A stretch of DNA of 5,966 nt. It comes from Gemmatimonadaceae bacterium (GTDB lineage: Bacteria > Gemmatimonadota > Gemmatimonadetes > Gemmatimonadales > Gemmatimonadaceae). The notes beneath the pieces were generated by a model. The model worked only from the letters and a program-made list of their open reading frames with translations, was not told where the DNA came from and ran no database searches. A program made the position numbers and the translations under genes. The DNA lies in assembly GCA_019689955.1 (NCBI GenBank), contig JADGGM010000215.1, positions 1 through 5,966 of the forward strand, written 5' to 3'. Positions 1 to 5,895 of this stretch are shown piece after piece; positions within the stretch are counted from its first letter, which is position 1; each line of letters begins with the position of its first letter.

Positions 1-247
1 CCCCCTTCTCCGTCTCCAGCCGAGCGACCACCGTCTGCACGGGGACGGTCTGCCCTTCCGTCACCAGGATCTCCGCGAGCACGCCCGCCGACGGCGCCGG
101 GATCTCCGCGTCCACCTTGTCGGTCGAGATCTCGAAGATCGGCTCGTCGCGCTTCACCTCGTCGCCGACCTTCTTCAGCCACCGGGAGAGCGTCCCTTCC
201 GCGATCGACTCTCCCATCTGCGGCATGATCACATCGATGCGTGCCAC
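1..247 (-). CDS. 2-oxoacid dehydrogenase E2 (dihydrolipoamide acyltransferase), N-terminal lipoyl domain, partial
   Basis: This is the start of the E2 core subunit, which carries the acyl group from E1 on a swinging lipoyl arm and passes it to coenzyme A. The 82 visible residues form one lipoyl domain: an opening VIMPQMGESIAEG block (residues 6-18), then the lipoylation hairpin ISTDKVDAEIPAP with the target lysine at residue 44, and a later GVLAEILV strand. The catalytic acyltransferase domain lies beyond the left edge. The GTG start at 247-245 is chosen because an AGGAG sits 8 nt upstream, and the domain begins right after it. It starts 4 bp after the stop of the small membrane protein gene and is surely co-transcribed with the E1 genes. 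The lipoyl domain is certain. The acyl substrate cannot be read from this fragment and is inferred from the E1 subunits. Confidence 0.93.
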   Translation of the reverse strand, partial: MARIDVIMPQMGESIAEGTLSRWLKKVGDEVKRDEPIFEISTDKVDAEIPAPSAGVLAEILVTEGQTVPVQTVVARLETEKG

Positions 248-251
248 TGGA

Positions 252-548
252 TCAGCTCCTGTCTGAGTTTCCCGTCGTTCTCGCCCCCTTCCGCCGCAAC
301 ATCAGCCACACCACCACGCTCGGCAGAAGGATCGCGCCGGCCACCGCGCCCACCAGCAGGTACGCCGGCGTGTTACACACCGGCCACCCTTCGGCGGGCT
401 GGCACCGTGTCAGTCCGTCCACGATCTTCCCGATCCCCACGGCAATCATCCCGCCGCCGAAGAAGCCGGGGATCGCCAACAAGCACCCCACCGCGAACGG
501 TTGGGCCGGGCTCCGCTTCTCGTCGCCCGTACGCTGGATCGCTGCCAC
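252..548 (-). CDS. Small two-helix membrane protein of unknown function inside the dehydrogenase operon
   Basis: A 98-residue protein that I do not recognise. It has a short polar N-terminus (residues 1-17), a hydrophobic glycine-rich segment (about 18-40), a loop with two cysteines (Cys49 and Cys58) in TRCQPAEGWPVCNTPAY, a second hydrophobic segment (about 63-84), and a basic tail beginning LRRKG. Two cysteines 9 residues apart in one loop could form a disulfide if the loop faces the periplasm, and the positive residues after helix 2 suggest that both ends are cytoplasmic. The frame stays open far upstream across E1 beta, but that part is antiregister noise. The first sensible start after the E1 beta stop is the GTG at 548, 2 bp after that stop. 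No good Shine-Dalgarno is visible, so translation probably depends on coupling to E1 beta. It ends 4 bp before E2 and its last codons hold the E2 ribosome binding site. Its reality rests on the tight fit between two genes and the membrane-protein composition. Confidence 0.72.
   Translation of the reverse strand: MAAIQRTGDEKRSPAQPFAVGCLLAIPGFFGGGMIAVGIGKIVDGLTRCQPAEGWPVCNTPAYLLVGAVAGAILLPSVVVWLMLRRKGARTTGNSDRS
256..260 (-). promoter_or_regulatory. Ribosome binding site of the E2 gene
   Basis: AGGAG on the minus strand, with an 8-nt spacer to the GTG at 247. It lies inside the last codons of the preceding small membrane protein gene. It decides the GTG start over the later in-frame ATG codons (residues 8 and 11), which would cut into the lipoyl domain. 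Confidence 0.75.
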
Positions 549-550
549 CG

Positions 551-1528
551 TCAGTACGCCGCCAGGCGCCGCGCCACCGTCACGATGTCCGACGTCTGCG
601 GCAACACGTAGTCCTCGAGCGGCGGCGCGTACGGGAGCGGCACGTCGGCCGCCGTCACACGCAGGATCGGCGCGTCGAGCCACTCGAATGCGTGCTCGTT
701 GAGCCGCGCCGTCACCTCCCCCGCCACCCCGCCGGTCCGCGTGTCCTCGTGCACGATCATCACGCGGTTCGTCTTCTTGGCGGTCGCGATGATCGCCTCG
801 TCGTCCATGGGGAGGAGCGAGCGCAGGTCGAGCACCTCGACCGAGAGCCCGTCCTCCTTCTCCAACTGCTCTGCCGCCTCGAGCGCTTTCCACACCGTGG
901 CGGCATATGTGATGATCGACAGGTCGCGCCCCTCGCGCGCGAGCCGCGCCTTCCCGATCGGGACGACGTGATCCCCCTCGGGGAGCTCTTCCTTGATGCG
1001 CCGGTAGAGGTACTTGTGCTCGAAGTAGAGCACCGGGTCGTCGTCGCGAATGGCGGCCTTGAGGAGTCCCTTGGCGTCGCTCGCGGTCGCGGGGTAGACG
1101 ATCTTGAGCCCGGGGGTGTGCAGGAAGGCGGCCTCGGGGTTCTGCGAGTGGAACGGCCCGCCGCGCACGTACCCGCCACTCGGCCCCCGTACCACGATCG
1201 GACACGGGAGGAACGCCCGGTAGCGCGCCGTCGCCACGTAGTTCGTGAGCATGTCGTACGCGCACGAGATGAAGTCGATGAACTGCATCTCGCACACCGG
1301 CCGCATCCCCATGTGCGCGGCGCCGGCCGCGGCGCCGACGATCGCGGCCTCGGAGATGGGAGTGTCGATCACGCGCTGCTCCCCGAACTTCGCGAGCAGC
1401 CCTTCGGTCACCTTGAACGCGCCCCCGTACACGCCGATGTCCTCGCCGAGGATGAAGACGTTGGGGTCGCGCTCCATCTCCTCGAACAGCGCCTGGCGGA
1501 TCGCCTCGAGGTACGTGGTCTCAGCCAT
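551..1528 (-). CDS. 2-oxoacid dehydrogenase E1 subunit beta, branched-chain type
   Basis: With E1 alpha this 325-residue protein forms the thiamine-diphosphate-dependent heterotetramer that decarboxylates a 2-oxoacid and transfers the acyl group to lipoyl-E2. The length is normal for the family. Visible landmarks are LGED (residues 27-30), DTPISE (55-60) whose Glu60 corresponds to the glutamate that contacts the thiamine aminopyrimidine ring, EMQFIDFI (80-87), the HSQNPEA block (127-133), a PATASDAKGLL segment (146-156), and the C-terminal transketolase-like domain with VLDLRSLLPMD (232-242) and HEDTRTGG (260-267). The HSQ-PEA, AKGLL and FE-K-LYR blocks look closer to branched-chain subunits than to many pyruvate ones. 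The ATG overlaps the end of E1 alpha by 8 bp, preceded by a run of five G residues 7 nt upstream as a modest ribosome binding site. The family is certain; the substrate preference is likely but not proven. Confidence 0.95.
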   Translation of the reverse strand: MAETTYLEAIRQALFEEMERDPNVFILGEDIGVYGGAFKVTEGLLAKFGEQRVIDTPISEAAIVGAAAGAAHMGMRPVCEMQFIDFISCAYDMLTNYVATARYRAFLPCPIVVRGPSGGYVRGGPFHSQNPEAAFLHTPGLKIVYPATASDAKGLLKAAIRDDDPVLYFEHKYLYRRIKEELPEGDHVVPIGKARLAREGRDLSIITYAATVWKALEAAEQLEKEDGLSVEVLDLRSLLPMDDEAIIATAKKTNRVMIVHEDTRTGGVAGEVTARLNEHAFEWLDAPILRVTAADVPLPYAPPLEDYVLPQTSDIVTVARRLAAY

Positions 1529-2660
1529 GGTATGTCCCCCACCCCGCAGGGCGCTCGTGCTGCGACACGGCGGACCCGATCCCCTCGCGGTACCAGAGCG
1601 GCGCCATGGTGGGCGGGTCCGCGTACACGCCGCGCAGCGCGTCCGGGCCCTCCGGCGCCGGCGAGGCTTCGGCGAGCTCGGTGGCGGCGTCGATCTCCGA
1701 TTGCACGCGCTCGTCGATCGCGGCCAGCTCGCCGCGCGTGGCGCCCAGCTCGTCGAGGAGGACTTTCACGTACCGGTCGAGCGGATCGTTCGTCCGCTCC
1801 CACCGCTCGATCTCGCCCGGCGGGACGTACGACTGGTTGTCGTGCTCCGCGTGCCCCTTGCGCCGGTACGTCAGGAGCTCGATCAGCGTCACGCCCTCGC
1901 CGCGCCGCGCGCGGTCCACGGCGCGCTTGGTCACGTCGTACACCGCGAGCACGTCGTTCCCGTCGGCGCGCTCGCCGGGGATCCCGTACGCGAGCGCCTT
2001 GTCGGCGAACGACGCGGCCGCGGTCTGCTTGGACGTCGGCGTGGAGTACGCATACCCGTTGTTCTCGACGATGACGACGAGCGGGCAGCGCTGCACCGCG
2101 GCGAAGTTGATCCCTTCGTGGAACGCCCCGGTCGACGTCGCGCCGTCGCCGACGTAGACGAGCCCGACGCGATCCTCGCCGCGCATCTTGAAGCTGAGCG
2201 TCACCCCGGCCATGACGGGCACCATGTCCCCGAGGTGGGAGATCTGCCCGATGAAGCCGCGCTCGAGATCGCCGAAGTGGATGTTGAGCTCGCGCCCGCG
2301 CGTGGGGGAGTCGCCCTTGGCCATGTACTGCCGCAGGATCTCGAGCGGCTTGGCCCCTTGCACGAGCATCGAGCCGAGGTTGCGGATCAGGGGGGAGAGG
2401 AAGTCCCCCTTGGTCCGGTCGAGCGCGTACGCGCTCCCCACGGCGTCGGCCTCCTGGCCGAGGGAGCGAAAGAGCCCGCCGACCACCTTGGTCTGGCGAT
2501 AGAGGTTGACCAGCCGCTCCTCGAGCGAGCGGGTGAGGCGCATGTAGTAGTACAGCTCGAGCCGCTGCGCGTGGGTGAGCTGCGCGGAGGGGCGCTCGTC
2601 CCCCGCCGTGAGGCGTCCGCCGCGCGGGCGCGCGCGTCCGGAGGTGCGCGAGGCGGCCAT
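1521..2660 (-). CDS. 2-oxoacid dehydrogenase E1 subunit alpha, branched-chain type
   Basis: This subunit carries the thiamine diphosphate/magnesium motif: GDG at residues 171-173 leading to the paired asparagines at 200-201. Further landmarks are LGQEADAVG (67-75), the NNGYAYSTPTSKQ block (200-212), DGNDVLAVYDVTKRA (233-247), and the TYRRKGHAEHD loop (264-274) in the position of the phosphorylation loop of mitochondrial enzymes. The STPTS-Q and YGI...DGNDV-AVY-T blocks resemble branched-chain 2-oxoacid dehydrogenases. That favours valine, leucine and isoleucine keto acids as substrates, although a broad-specificity or pyruvate enzyme cannot be excluded. At 379 residues it is somewhat longer than short bacterial forms because of an Arg/Gly/Ala-rich N-terminus of about 25 residues before the family homology begins. 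The ATG at 2660 lies 1 bp after the stop of the 97-residue gene, with no good Shine-Dalgarno; the next in-frame methionine is residue 40, too far in. Translational coupling is likely. Confidence 0.94.
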   Translation of the reverse strand: MAASRTSGRARPRGGRLTAGDERPSAQLTHAQRLELYYYMRLTRSLEERLVNLYRQTKVVGGLFRSLGQEADAVGSAYALDRTKGDFLSPLIRNLGSMLVQGAKPLEILRQYMAKGDSPTRGRELNIHFGDLERGFIGQISHLGDMVPVMAGVTLSFKMRGEDRVGLVYVGDGATSTGAFHEGINFAAVQRCPLVVIVENNGYAYSTPTSKQTAAASFADKALAYGIPGERADGNDVLAVYDVTKRAVDRARRGEGVTLIELLTYRRKGHAEHDNQSYVPPGEIERWERTNDPLDRYVKVLLDELGATRGELAAIDERVQSEIDAATELAEASPAPEGPDALRGVYADPPTMAPLWYREGIGSAVSQHERPAGWGTYHG

Positions 2661-2661
2661 G

Positions 2662-2955
2662 CTAGTACGCGGCCTGCAGCCGGTGCGAGGGGTCCGCGGT
2701 GCGGTGCACCTTGACGAAGTAGCGCTTCACGTTGCGATCGAGGCGGCTCTCGCCTGGCTGGTCCGTCTCGACCTCGATGAAGGTGTAGTGCCCCCCTTCG
2801 GGCCGCACCTTGAGCGTCAGCGCGCCGAGGTTCCCGGTGTACGTCCGAGCGCGCGCGTGCGCGGTCGCGCGCGTGAGCCCCAACGTCGGGAAGAACTCAT
2901 CGGCGACGGCGAGCGCGTCGGCCGGGGAGATGTGCGTGCGGTGGAAGTGGCGCAT
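2662..2955 (-). CDS. Small soluble protein of unknown function
   Basis: A 97-residue protein that I cannot assign to a family. It is hydrophilic, without signal peptide or membrane segment, rich in His, Arg and Thr, and probably a small alpha/beta fold. The N-terminal part (HFHRTHISPADALAVADEFF, residues 3-22) looks like a short helix after a histidine-rich start. The middle (TLKVRPEGGHYTFIEVETD) alternates like beta strands. The end (SRLDRNVKRYFVKVH) is basic and could be a helix or a nucleic-acid or phosphate contact, which is speculation. It starts 6 bp after the stop of the lipoprotein gene and ends 1 bp before E1 alpha, which supports a real gene in the same transcript. The ATG at 2955 has no strong Shine-Dalgarno. 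The complete fit between two genes and the sensible composition are the main evidence. Confidence 0.78.
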   Translation of the reverse strand: MRHFHRTHISPADALAVADEFFPTLGLTRATAHARARTYTGNLGALTLKVRPEGGHYTFIEVETDQPGESRLDRNVKRYFVKVHRTADPSHRLQAAY

Positions 2956-2961
2956 GAGTGA

Positions 2962-3381
2962 TTACGGAGTCGACGAGCGCTCGGGGGCGACTTCCTGCAT
3001 CCAGTCCGCGCGCTCGAGGGTGTGCGTCGAGTCGCGGCGGAACTGGATGGCGACGGCCCAGTCCCCGGAGACGACGTAGTTGAGGTTCGCGTAGTACGTC
3101 CCGACCTCGGGCCCCGCGACGAAGCTGTCCCACGTGCTTGCCCCGTCGCGGGAGCTGGCGAAGATCCGCCCCTCCCCTCCCTCGATCGGCTGCCCTGTGT
3201 CCTTGTCGCGCACGACGACTTTGTAGCGCGTCCGCTCGCGCGCGTGCGGCGGCGTCGGGTCGGCGGTGATGCGAAAGACGTAATGATCGGTGTACGCCCG
3301 GTAGGCGAGCCCGTCATCGCCGGACCCACACGCCGCCGCCGCGAGCACGGCGGCCAAGCACAGGAGCCGCCGCACGGTCAC
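2962..3381 (-). CDS. YtkA-like lipoprotein, secreted
   Basis: A predicted lipoprotein of 139 residues. The N-terminus has two arginines, a hydrophobic stretch rich in Leu, Ala and Val, and an AAAC lipobox with the acylated cysteine at residue 18, followed by GSGDD. Glycine at +2 suggests sorting to the outer membrane in a Gram-negative cell. The mature part holds a pattern of one immunoglobulin-like beta-sandwich: YKVVVRDKDTGQPIEGG, then GTYYANLNYVVSGDWAVAIQF. This resembles the YtkA-like domain, where a V-D-TG-PV/I-GG strand pair is followed by GTY and G-W-V strands; I make this match by eye. The GTG at 3381 overlaps the TGA of the upstream synthase gene by 4 bp (GTGA), a classic coupled junction; a second GTG two codons later is an alternative. 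The long upstream extension of this frame is a shadow of the synthase gene. Its role beside inositol lipid genes is unknown. Confidence 0.82.
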   Translation of the reverse strand: MTVRRLLCLAAVLAAAACGSGDDGLAYRAYTDHYVFRITADPTPPHARERTRYKVVVRDKDTGQPIEGGEGRIFASSRDGASTWDSFVAGPEVGTYYANLNYVVSGDWAVAIQFRRDSTHTLERADWMQEVAPERSSTP

Positions 3382-4712
3382 GACGGGTAGTACTCCATCC
3401 CGAGGTGAGTGATCTGTTCTTCGCCCATGAGGTGCCGCAGCGTGTTCTTGAGCTTCGTCTGCTGGATGAACAGATCGTGCTCCGGTTGCAAGCCGGGGGC
3501 CGCCATGGGGCTCTTGAAGTAGAAGGAGAGCCACTCCTGGATCCCCTTGAGCCCGGCGCGCTGCGCGAAGTCCATGAACAGTGCGAGATCGAGGACGATC
3601 GGCGCGGCGAGGATGGAGTCGCGGCAGAGGAAGTTGACCTTGATCTGCATGGGGTACCCCATCCACCCCACGATGTCGATGTTGTCCCACCCTTCCTTGT
3701 TGTCGCCGCGCGGGGGGTAGTAGTTGATCCGCACGACGTGCGAGAAGTCCTTGTAGAGCTCGGGGTACTGCTCGGGCTGCAGGATGGTGTGCAGCACGCT
3801 GAGCTTGGACTCCTCCTTGGTCTTGAAGGAGGCGGGGTCGTCGAGCACTTCGCCGTCGCGGTTGCCAAGGATGTTGGTGGAGTACCACCCGGCAAGCCCG
3901 AGCATGCGCGCCTTGAGCCCGGGGGCGATAACGGTCTTCATCCACGTCTGCCCGGTCTTGAAGTCTTTCCCGGCGATCGGGACGCCGCGCTCGAGCGCGA
4001 GCTGCATGAGCGCGGGGGTGTCGACGGCGAGGTTCGGCGCGCCGTTGGCGAAGGGGACGCCTTCCATGATGGACGCGTACGCGTACAGCATGGCGGGGGA
4101 GATGGCGTCGTCATTGCGCTCCATCGCCTTCTCGAACTGCTCGGCGGTGGCGTGCTGCGGGCCGGGCTTGATGAAGATCTCGGTGGACGCGCACCAGACC
4201 ATCACGAGCCGGTCGAGCTTGTGTTTGTCCTTGAAGGCGCGGATGTCCTGCCGGAGCTGCTCGGCCAGGTCGCGCTTGGTCTTGCCTTTCTTGACGTTGG
4301 TCCCGGTGATGCGGGTGACGTACTTGTTGTCGAAGACGGCGGGCATCGGGACGATGCCGCGGAGGAAGTCGGCGATCGGCTCGATGTCGCGCTCCTCGAG
4401 CACGCCGGCCTTGCGGGCGGCGGTGAGGGCGTCGTCGGGGATGGGGTCCCAGGCGCCGAAGACGAGGTCGTCGAGGGCGGCGAGGGGGACGAAGTCTTTG
4501 ATGAGCGGGGAACGGTTCTCGGTGCGCTTCCCGAGGCGGATGGTCGCCATCTGGGTGAGCGAGCCGATGGGCTTCCCGAGCCCGCGCCGGACGCTCTCGA
4601 CGCCGGCCATGAAGGTGGTCGCGACGGCGCCAAGGCCGGGCGTGAGCACACCGAGGCGACCGGCAGCGGGTCGCGGAGCTGGCCGGTTCCCGGCCGCGGT
4701 GGAACCCTGCAC
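3378..4712 (-). CDS. ino1: Myo-inositol-3-phosphate synthase
   Basis: Converts D-glucose 6-phosphate to 1D-myo-inositol 3-phosphate by an NAD-dependent oxidation, aldol cyclisation and reduction, the committed step of inositol synthesis in the cytoplasm. At 444 residues it fits the shorter prokaryotic members rather than the roughly 530-residue eukaryotic ones. Visible landmarks are the Rossmann-type glycine-rich start GVLTPGLGAVATT (21-33), NGAPNLAVDTPAL (223-235), the family signature GKDFKTGQT (248-256), NILGNRDGEVL (280-290), FKTKEESK (296-303) and CRDSILAAP (363-371); the lysine-rich central blocks supply the active-site lysines in characterised members. The GTG at 4712 is chosen because AAAGGAG lies 9 nt upstream. 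It starts 4 bp after the phosphatidyltransferase stop, so substrate supply and use are encoded side by side. The function is close to certain from the central signature blocks. Confidence 0.95.
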   Translation of the reverse strand: MQGSTAAGNRPAPRPAAGRLGVLTPGLGAVATTFMAGVESVRRGLGKPIGSLTQMATIRLGKRTENRSPLIKDFVPLAALDDLVFGAWDPIPDDALTAARKAGVLEERDIEPIADFLRGIVPMPAVFDNKYVTRITGTNVKKGKTKRDLAEQLRQDIRAFKDKHKLDRLVMVWCASTEIFIKPGPQHATAEQFEKAMERNDDAISPAMLYAYASIMEGVPFANGAPNLAVDTPALMQLALERGVPIAGKDFKTGQTWMKTVIAPGLKARMLGLAGWYSTNILGNRDGEVLDDPASFKTKEESKLSVLHTILQPEQYPELYKDFSHVVRINYYPPRGDNKEGWDNIDIVGWMGYPMQIKVNFLCRDSILAAPIVLDLALFMDFAQRAGLKGIQEWLSFYFKSPMAAPGLQPEHDLFIQQTKLKNTLRHLMGEEQITHLGMEYYPS

Positions 4713-4716
4713 GAAG

Positions 4717-5424
4717 TTAGTCTCCTTTCACGATGGAGCGCGAAGGGGCTGACCCGGCAAACGCCGTGGGACCGGGCGCCTCACTGGTCGCGCGTGTGGC
4801 TTCCGCATGCTCGCGCCGCGCCGCGCGATAGACGGCGTCGATGCGTTGGGCCGCGGTGATCCATGCGGTGACGGTCAACAGTACGATGATCGCGATCAAG
4901 ACGAGCCCGCCCAGCGCGAGCCCGAAAAACGCCTGCGGTGCCGAGAGCAGCACGACGCGCTCGGGGCGTTGCAGCACCCCGACTTTCGCATCGATCCCGA
5001 GCGCCTCGGCGCGCGCGCGGGTGTACGACGTGACGAACGTTCCGATCAGCCCGAAGATGCACACGGCCACCATGGTCGTGCCCACCCACCCGTGCCGGGT
5101 GGCGAAGAACACCGCGAGCCCCCCGAGCACGAACCCATCCGCGATTCGATCCAGCGTCGAATCGTAGAAGGCGCCGAACGCCGAGCTCCGGTTGGTGCGC
5201 CGCGCCACCATCCCGTCGAGCACGTCGAACAGCGCCGTCAACCCGAGAAACCACCCGCCGGTCCTGATGTGCCCCGTGCCGTAGATGACTCCGCCGGCAA
5301 TGGAGCACGCCGTCCCGATGGTGGTGATGGTGTTCGGCGGTACATCGTGCCGAACCAGCCACTCCGCGATCGGGTTGATGAGCCGGAGATATCCTCGTTC
5401 GAGCCACCCAGGCAGCAGTCTCAT
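4717..5424 (-). CDS. CDP-alcohol phosphatidyltransferase, probable phosphatidylinositol phosphate synthase
   Basis: An integral membrane enzyme of 235 residues that links a CDP-activated lipid to an alcohol with release of CMP. The complete family motif DxxDGxxARx8GxxxDxxxD is present: Asp67, Asp70, Gly71, Ala74, Arg75, Gly84, Asp88 and Asp92. Hydrophobic segments lie at about 31-50, 56-69, 96-109, 112-132 and 157-187, consistent with the usual six helices. The segment YTRARAEALG (134-143) and the RPER at 153-156 resemble the inositol-phosphate-binding region of actinobacterial PIP synthases. Together with the adjacent inositol-3-phosphate synthase, this points to CDP-diacylglycerol plus inositol 3-phosphate giving phosphatidylinositol phosphate. 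Other acceptors such as glycerol phosphate remain possible from sequence alone. The C-terminal tail (about 195-235) is polar, rich in Ala, Arg and Glu, and probably disordered. The ATG follows directly after an in-frame stop, so it is the earliest possible start; no clear Shine-Dalgarno is visible. Confidence 0.9.
   Translation of the reverse strand: MRLLPGWLERGYLRLINPIAEWLVRHDVPPNTITTIGTACSIAGGVIYGTGHIRTGGWFLGLTALFDVLDGMVARRTNRSSAFGAFYDSTLDRIADGFVLGGLAVFFATRHGWVGTTMVAVCIFGLIGTFVTSYTRARAEALGIDAKVGVLQRPERVVLLSAPQAFFGLALGGLVLIAIIVLLTVTAWITAAQRIDAVYRAARREHAEATRATSEAPGPTAFAGSAPSRSIVKGD
4722..4728 (-). promoter_or_regulatory. Ribosome binding site of ino1
   Basis: AAAGGAG on the minus strand, 9 nt before the GTG at 4712 and inside the last codons of the phosphatidyltransferase gene. 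It is the strongest Shine-Dalgarno in the operon and settles the GTG start, suggesting that the synthase is translated at a higher level than the genes downstream that lack such a site. Confidence 0.8.
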
Positions 5425-5565
5425 TCAACGGCCCACGCCCAGCGCTCGACGCCCACTCGCCCCCCGCACGACGTGACTCGTGTTGCCCTCCACCATGTAC
5501 GACGGGCCGGAGACACGCTCCGGCCCGGAAACTTATCCAGCGGTAAACGTCGGAGCAACCCGCGC
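5425..5565. other. Intergenic gap between the lipoprotein and the inositol-lipid operon
   Basis: The only sizeable gap between genes (141 bp). It holds the hairpin at 5503-5527. The stretch between hairpin and start codon (5425-5502) should carry the promoter of the eight-gene operon if the operon has its own, but I see no convincing -35/-10 pair; it is GC-rich, with a short interrupted palindrome CACGACGTG around 5467-5475. I see no open reading frame or RNA gene in it. Confidence 0.5.
5503..5527 (-). terminator. Strong GC hairpin after the lipoprotein gene, possible terminator
   Basis: A perfect inverted repeat: CGGGCCGGAG, a 5-nt loop, then CTCCGGCCCG. It lies about 38 bp beyond the stop of the small lipoprotein gene in its direction of transcription. 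On the minus strand the stem is followed by TCGTACATGG, not a T run, so it is not a textbook intrinsic terminator. It may still pause or end transcription, protect the 3' end of the lipoprotein mRNA, or sit in the leader of the next operon. Confidence 0.55.
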
Positions 5566-5895
5566 TTACGGCACGCTCCAGCTGACCGACCCGGTCAGGA
5601 CGACGTCGTCGCGCGTGTAGGTCCGCGTCCCATCGACCGCCGTTGCCTTGAGCGAGACTGTCGTTCCGGATGCCACCCCAGTGACGGTGAGCGTCTTGGT
5701 GCTGTTCGCCGCCACCTGCCCGACGAGGATGTCCGTCCCGCCGGTGGTGACGTAGACGTTCACCGGCTGACCAAGGTTGTTGGTCATGTGAAAGGACACT
5801 TTGGCGTTCACCGGCGCCGGCGCCGTGTTCACCTGCGCTTTCCTCGCGCACCCGCCAAGCACGGCCACGAGCAAGACCGCGACGATCGCTCTCAT
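5566..5895 (-). CDS. Small secreted lipoprotein with a beta-sandwich-like domain
   Basis: A 109-residue predicted lipoprotein. The signal peptide is short and typical: MRA, a hydrophobic run of Val, Leu and Ala, then the lipobox LGGC with the acylated cysteine at residue 16; alanine at +2 suggests the outer membrane. The mature part starts with a short linker rich in Ala, Pro and Asn, then alternates like a small all-beta domain: VSFHMTNNLGQPVNVYV, LVGQVAANSTKTLTV, GTTVSLKATAVDG and a closing SVSWSVP. It looks like a single immunoglobulin- or transthyretin-like fold, but I cannot name a family or function. The ATG at 5895 has AGGAG 9 nt upstream. It is separated from the inositol-lipid operon by the hairpin and is probably its own transcription unit. 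The gene is complete. Confidence 0.88.
   Translation of the reverse strand: MRAIVAVLLVAVLGGCARKAQVNTAPAPVNAKVSFHMTNNLGQPVNVYVTTGGTDILVGQVAANSTKTLTVTGVASGTTVSLKATAVDGTRTYTRDDVVLTGSVSWSVP

Noticed and set aside
549..1295. Upstream part of the open frame that ends at 252, which would make a 347-residue protein.
   Set aside because: This part overlaps E1 beta in another frame and is Arg-rich noise; only the last 98 codons, after the E1 beta stop, look like a protein.
407..2074. Very long open frames on the plus strand here, and similar ones at 1245-2714, 3405-4859 and 4807-5916.
   Set aside because: They lie opposite clearly identified genes, give low-complexity Arg/His/Val/Asp-rich translations without domains, and are expected by-products of high GC and codon bias.
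2849..2875. Alternating GC run with inverted-repeat character, possible Z-DNA or hairpin.
   Set aside because: It lies inside the coding region of the 97-residue protein and is explained by Ala/Arg/His codons in a high-GC genome.
3382..3945. Upstream extension of the lipoprotein frame, which would make a 327-residue protein.
   Set aside because: It overlaps the inositol-3-phosphate synthase in another frame; the signal peptide and lipobox show that the true start is at the GTGA overlap.
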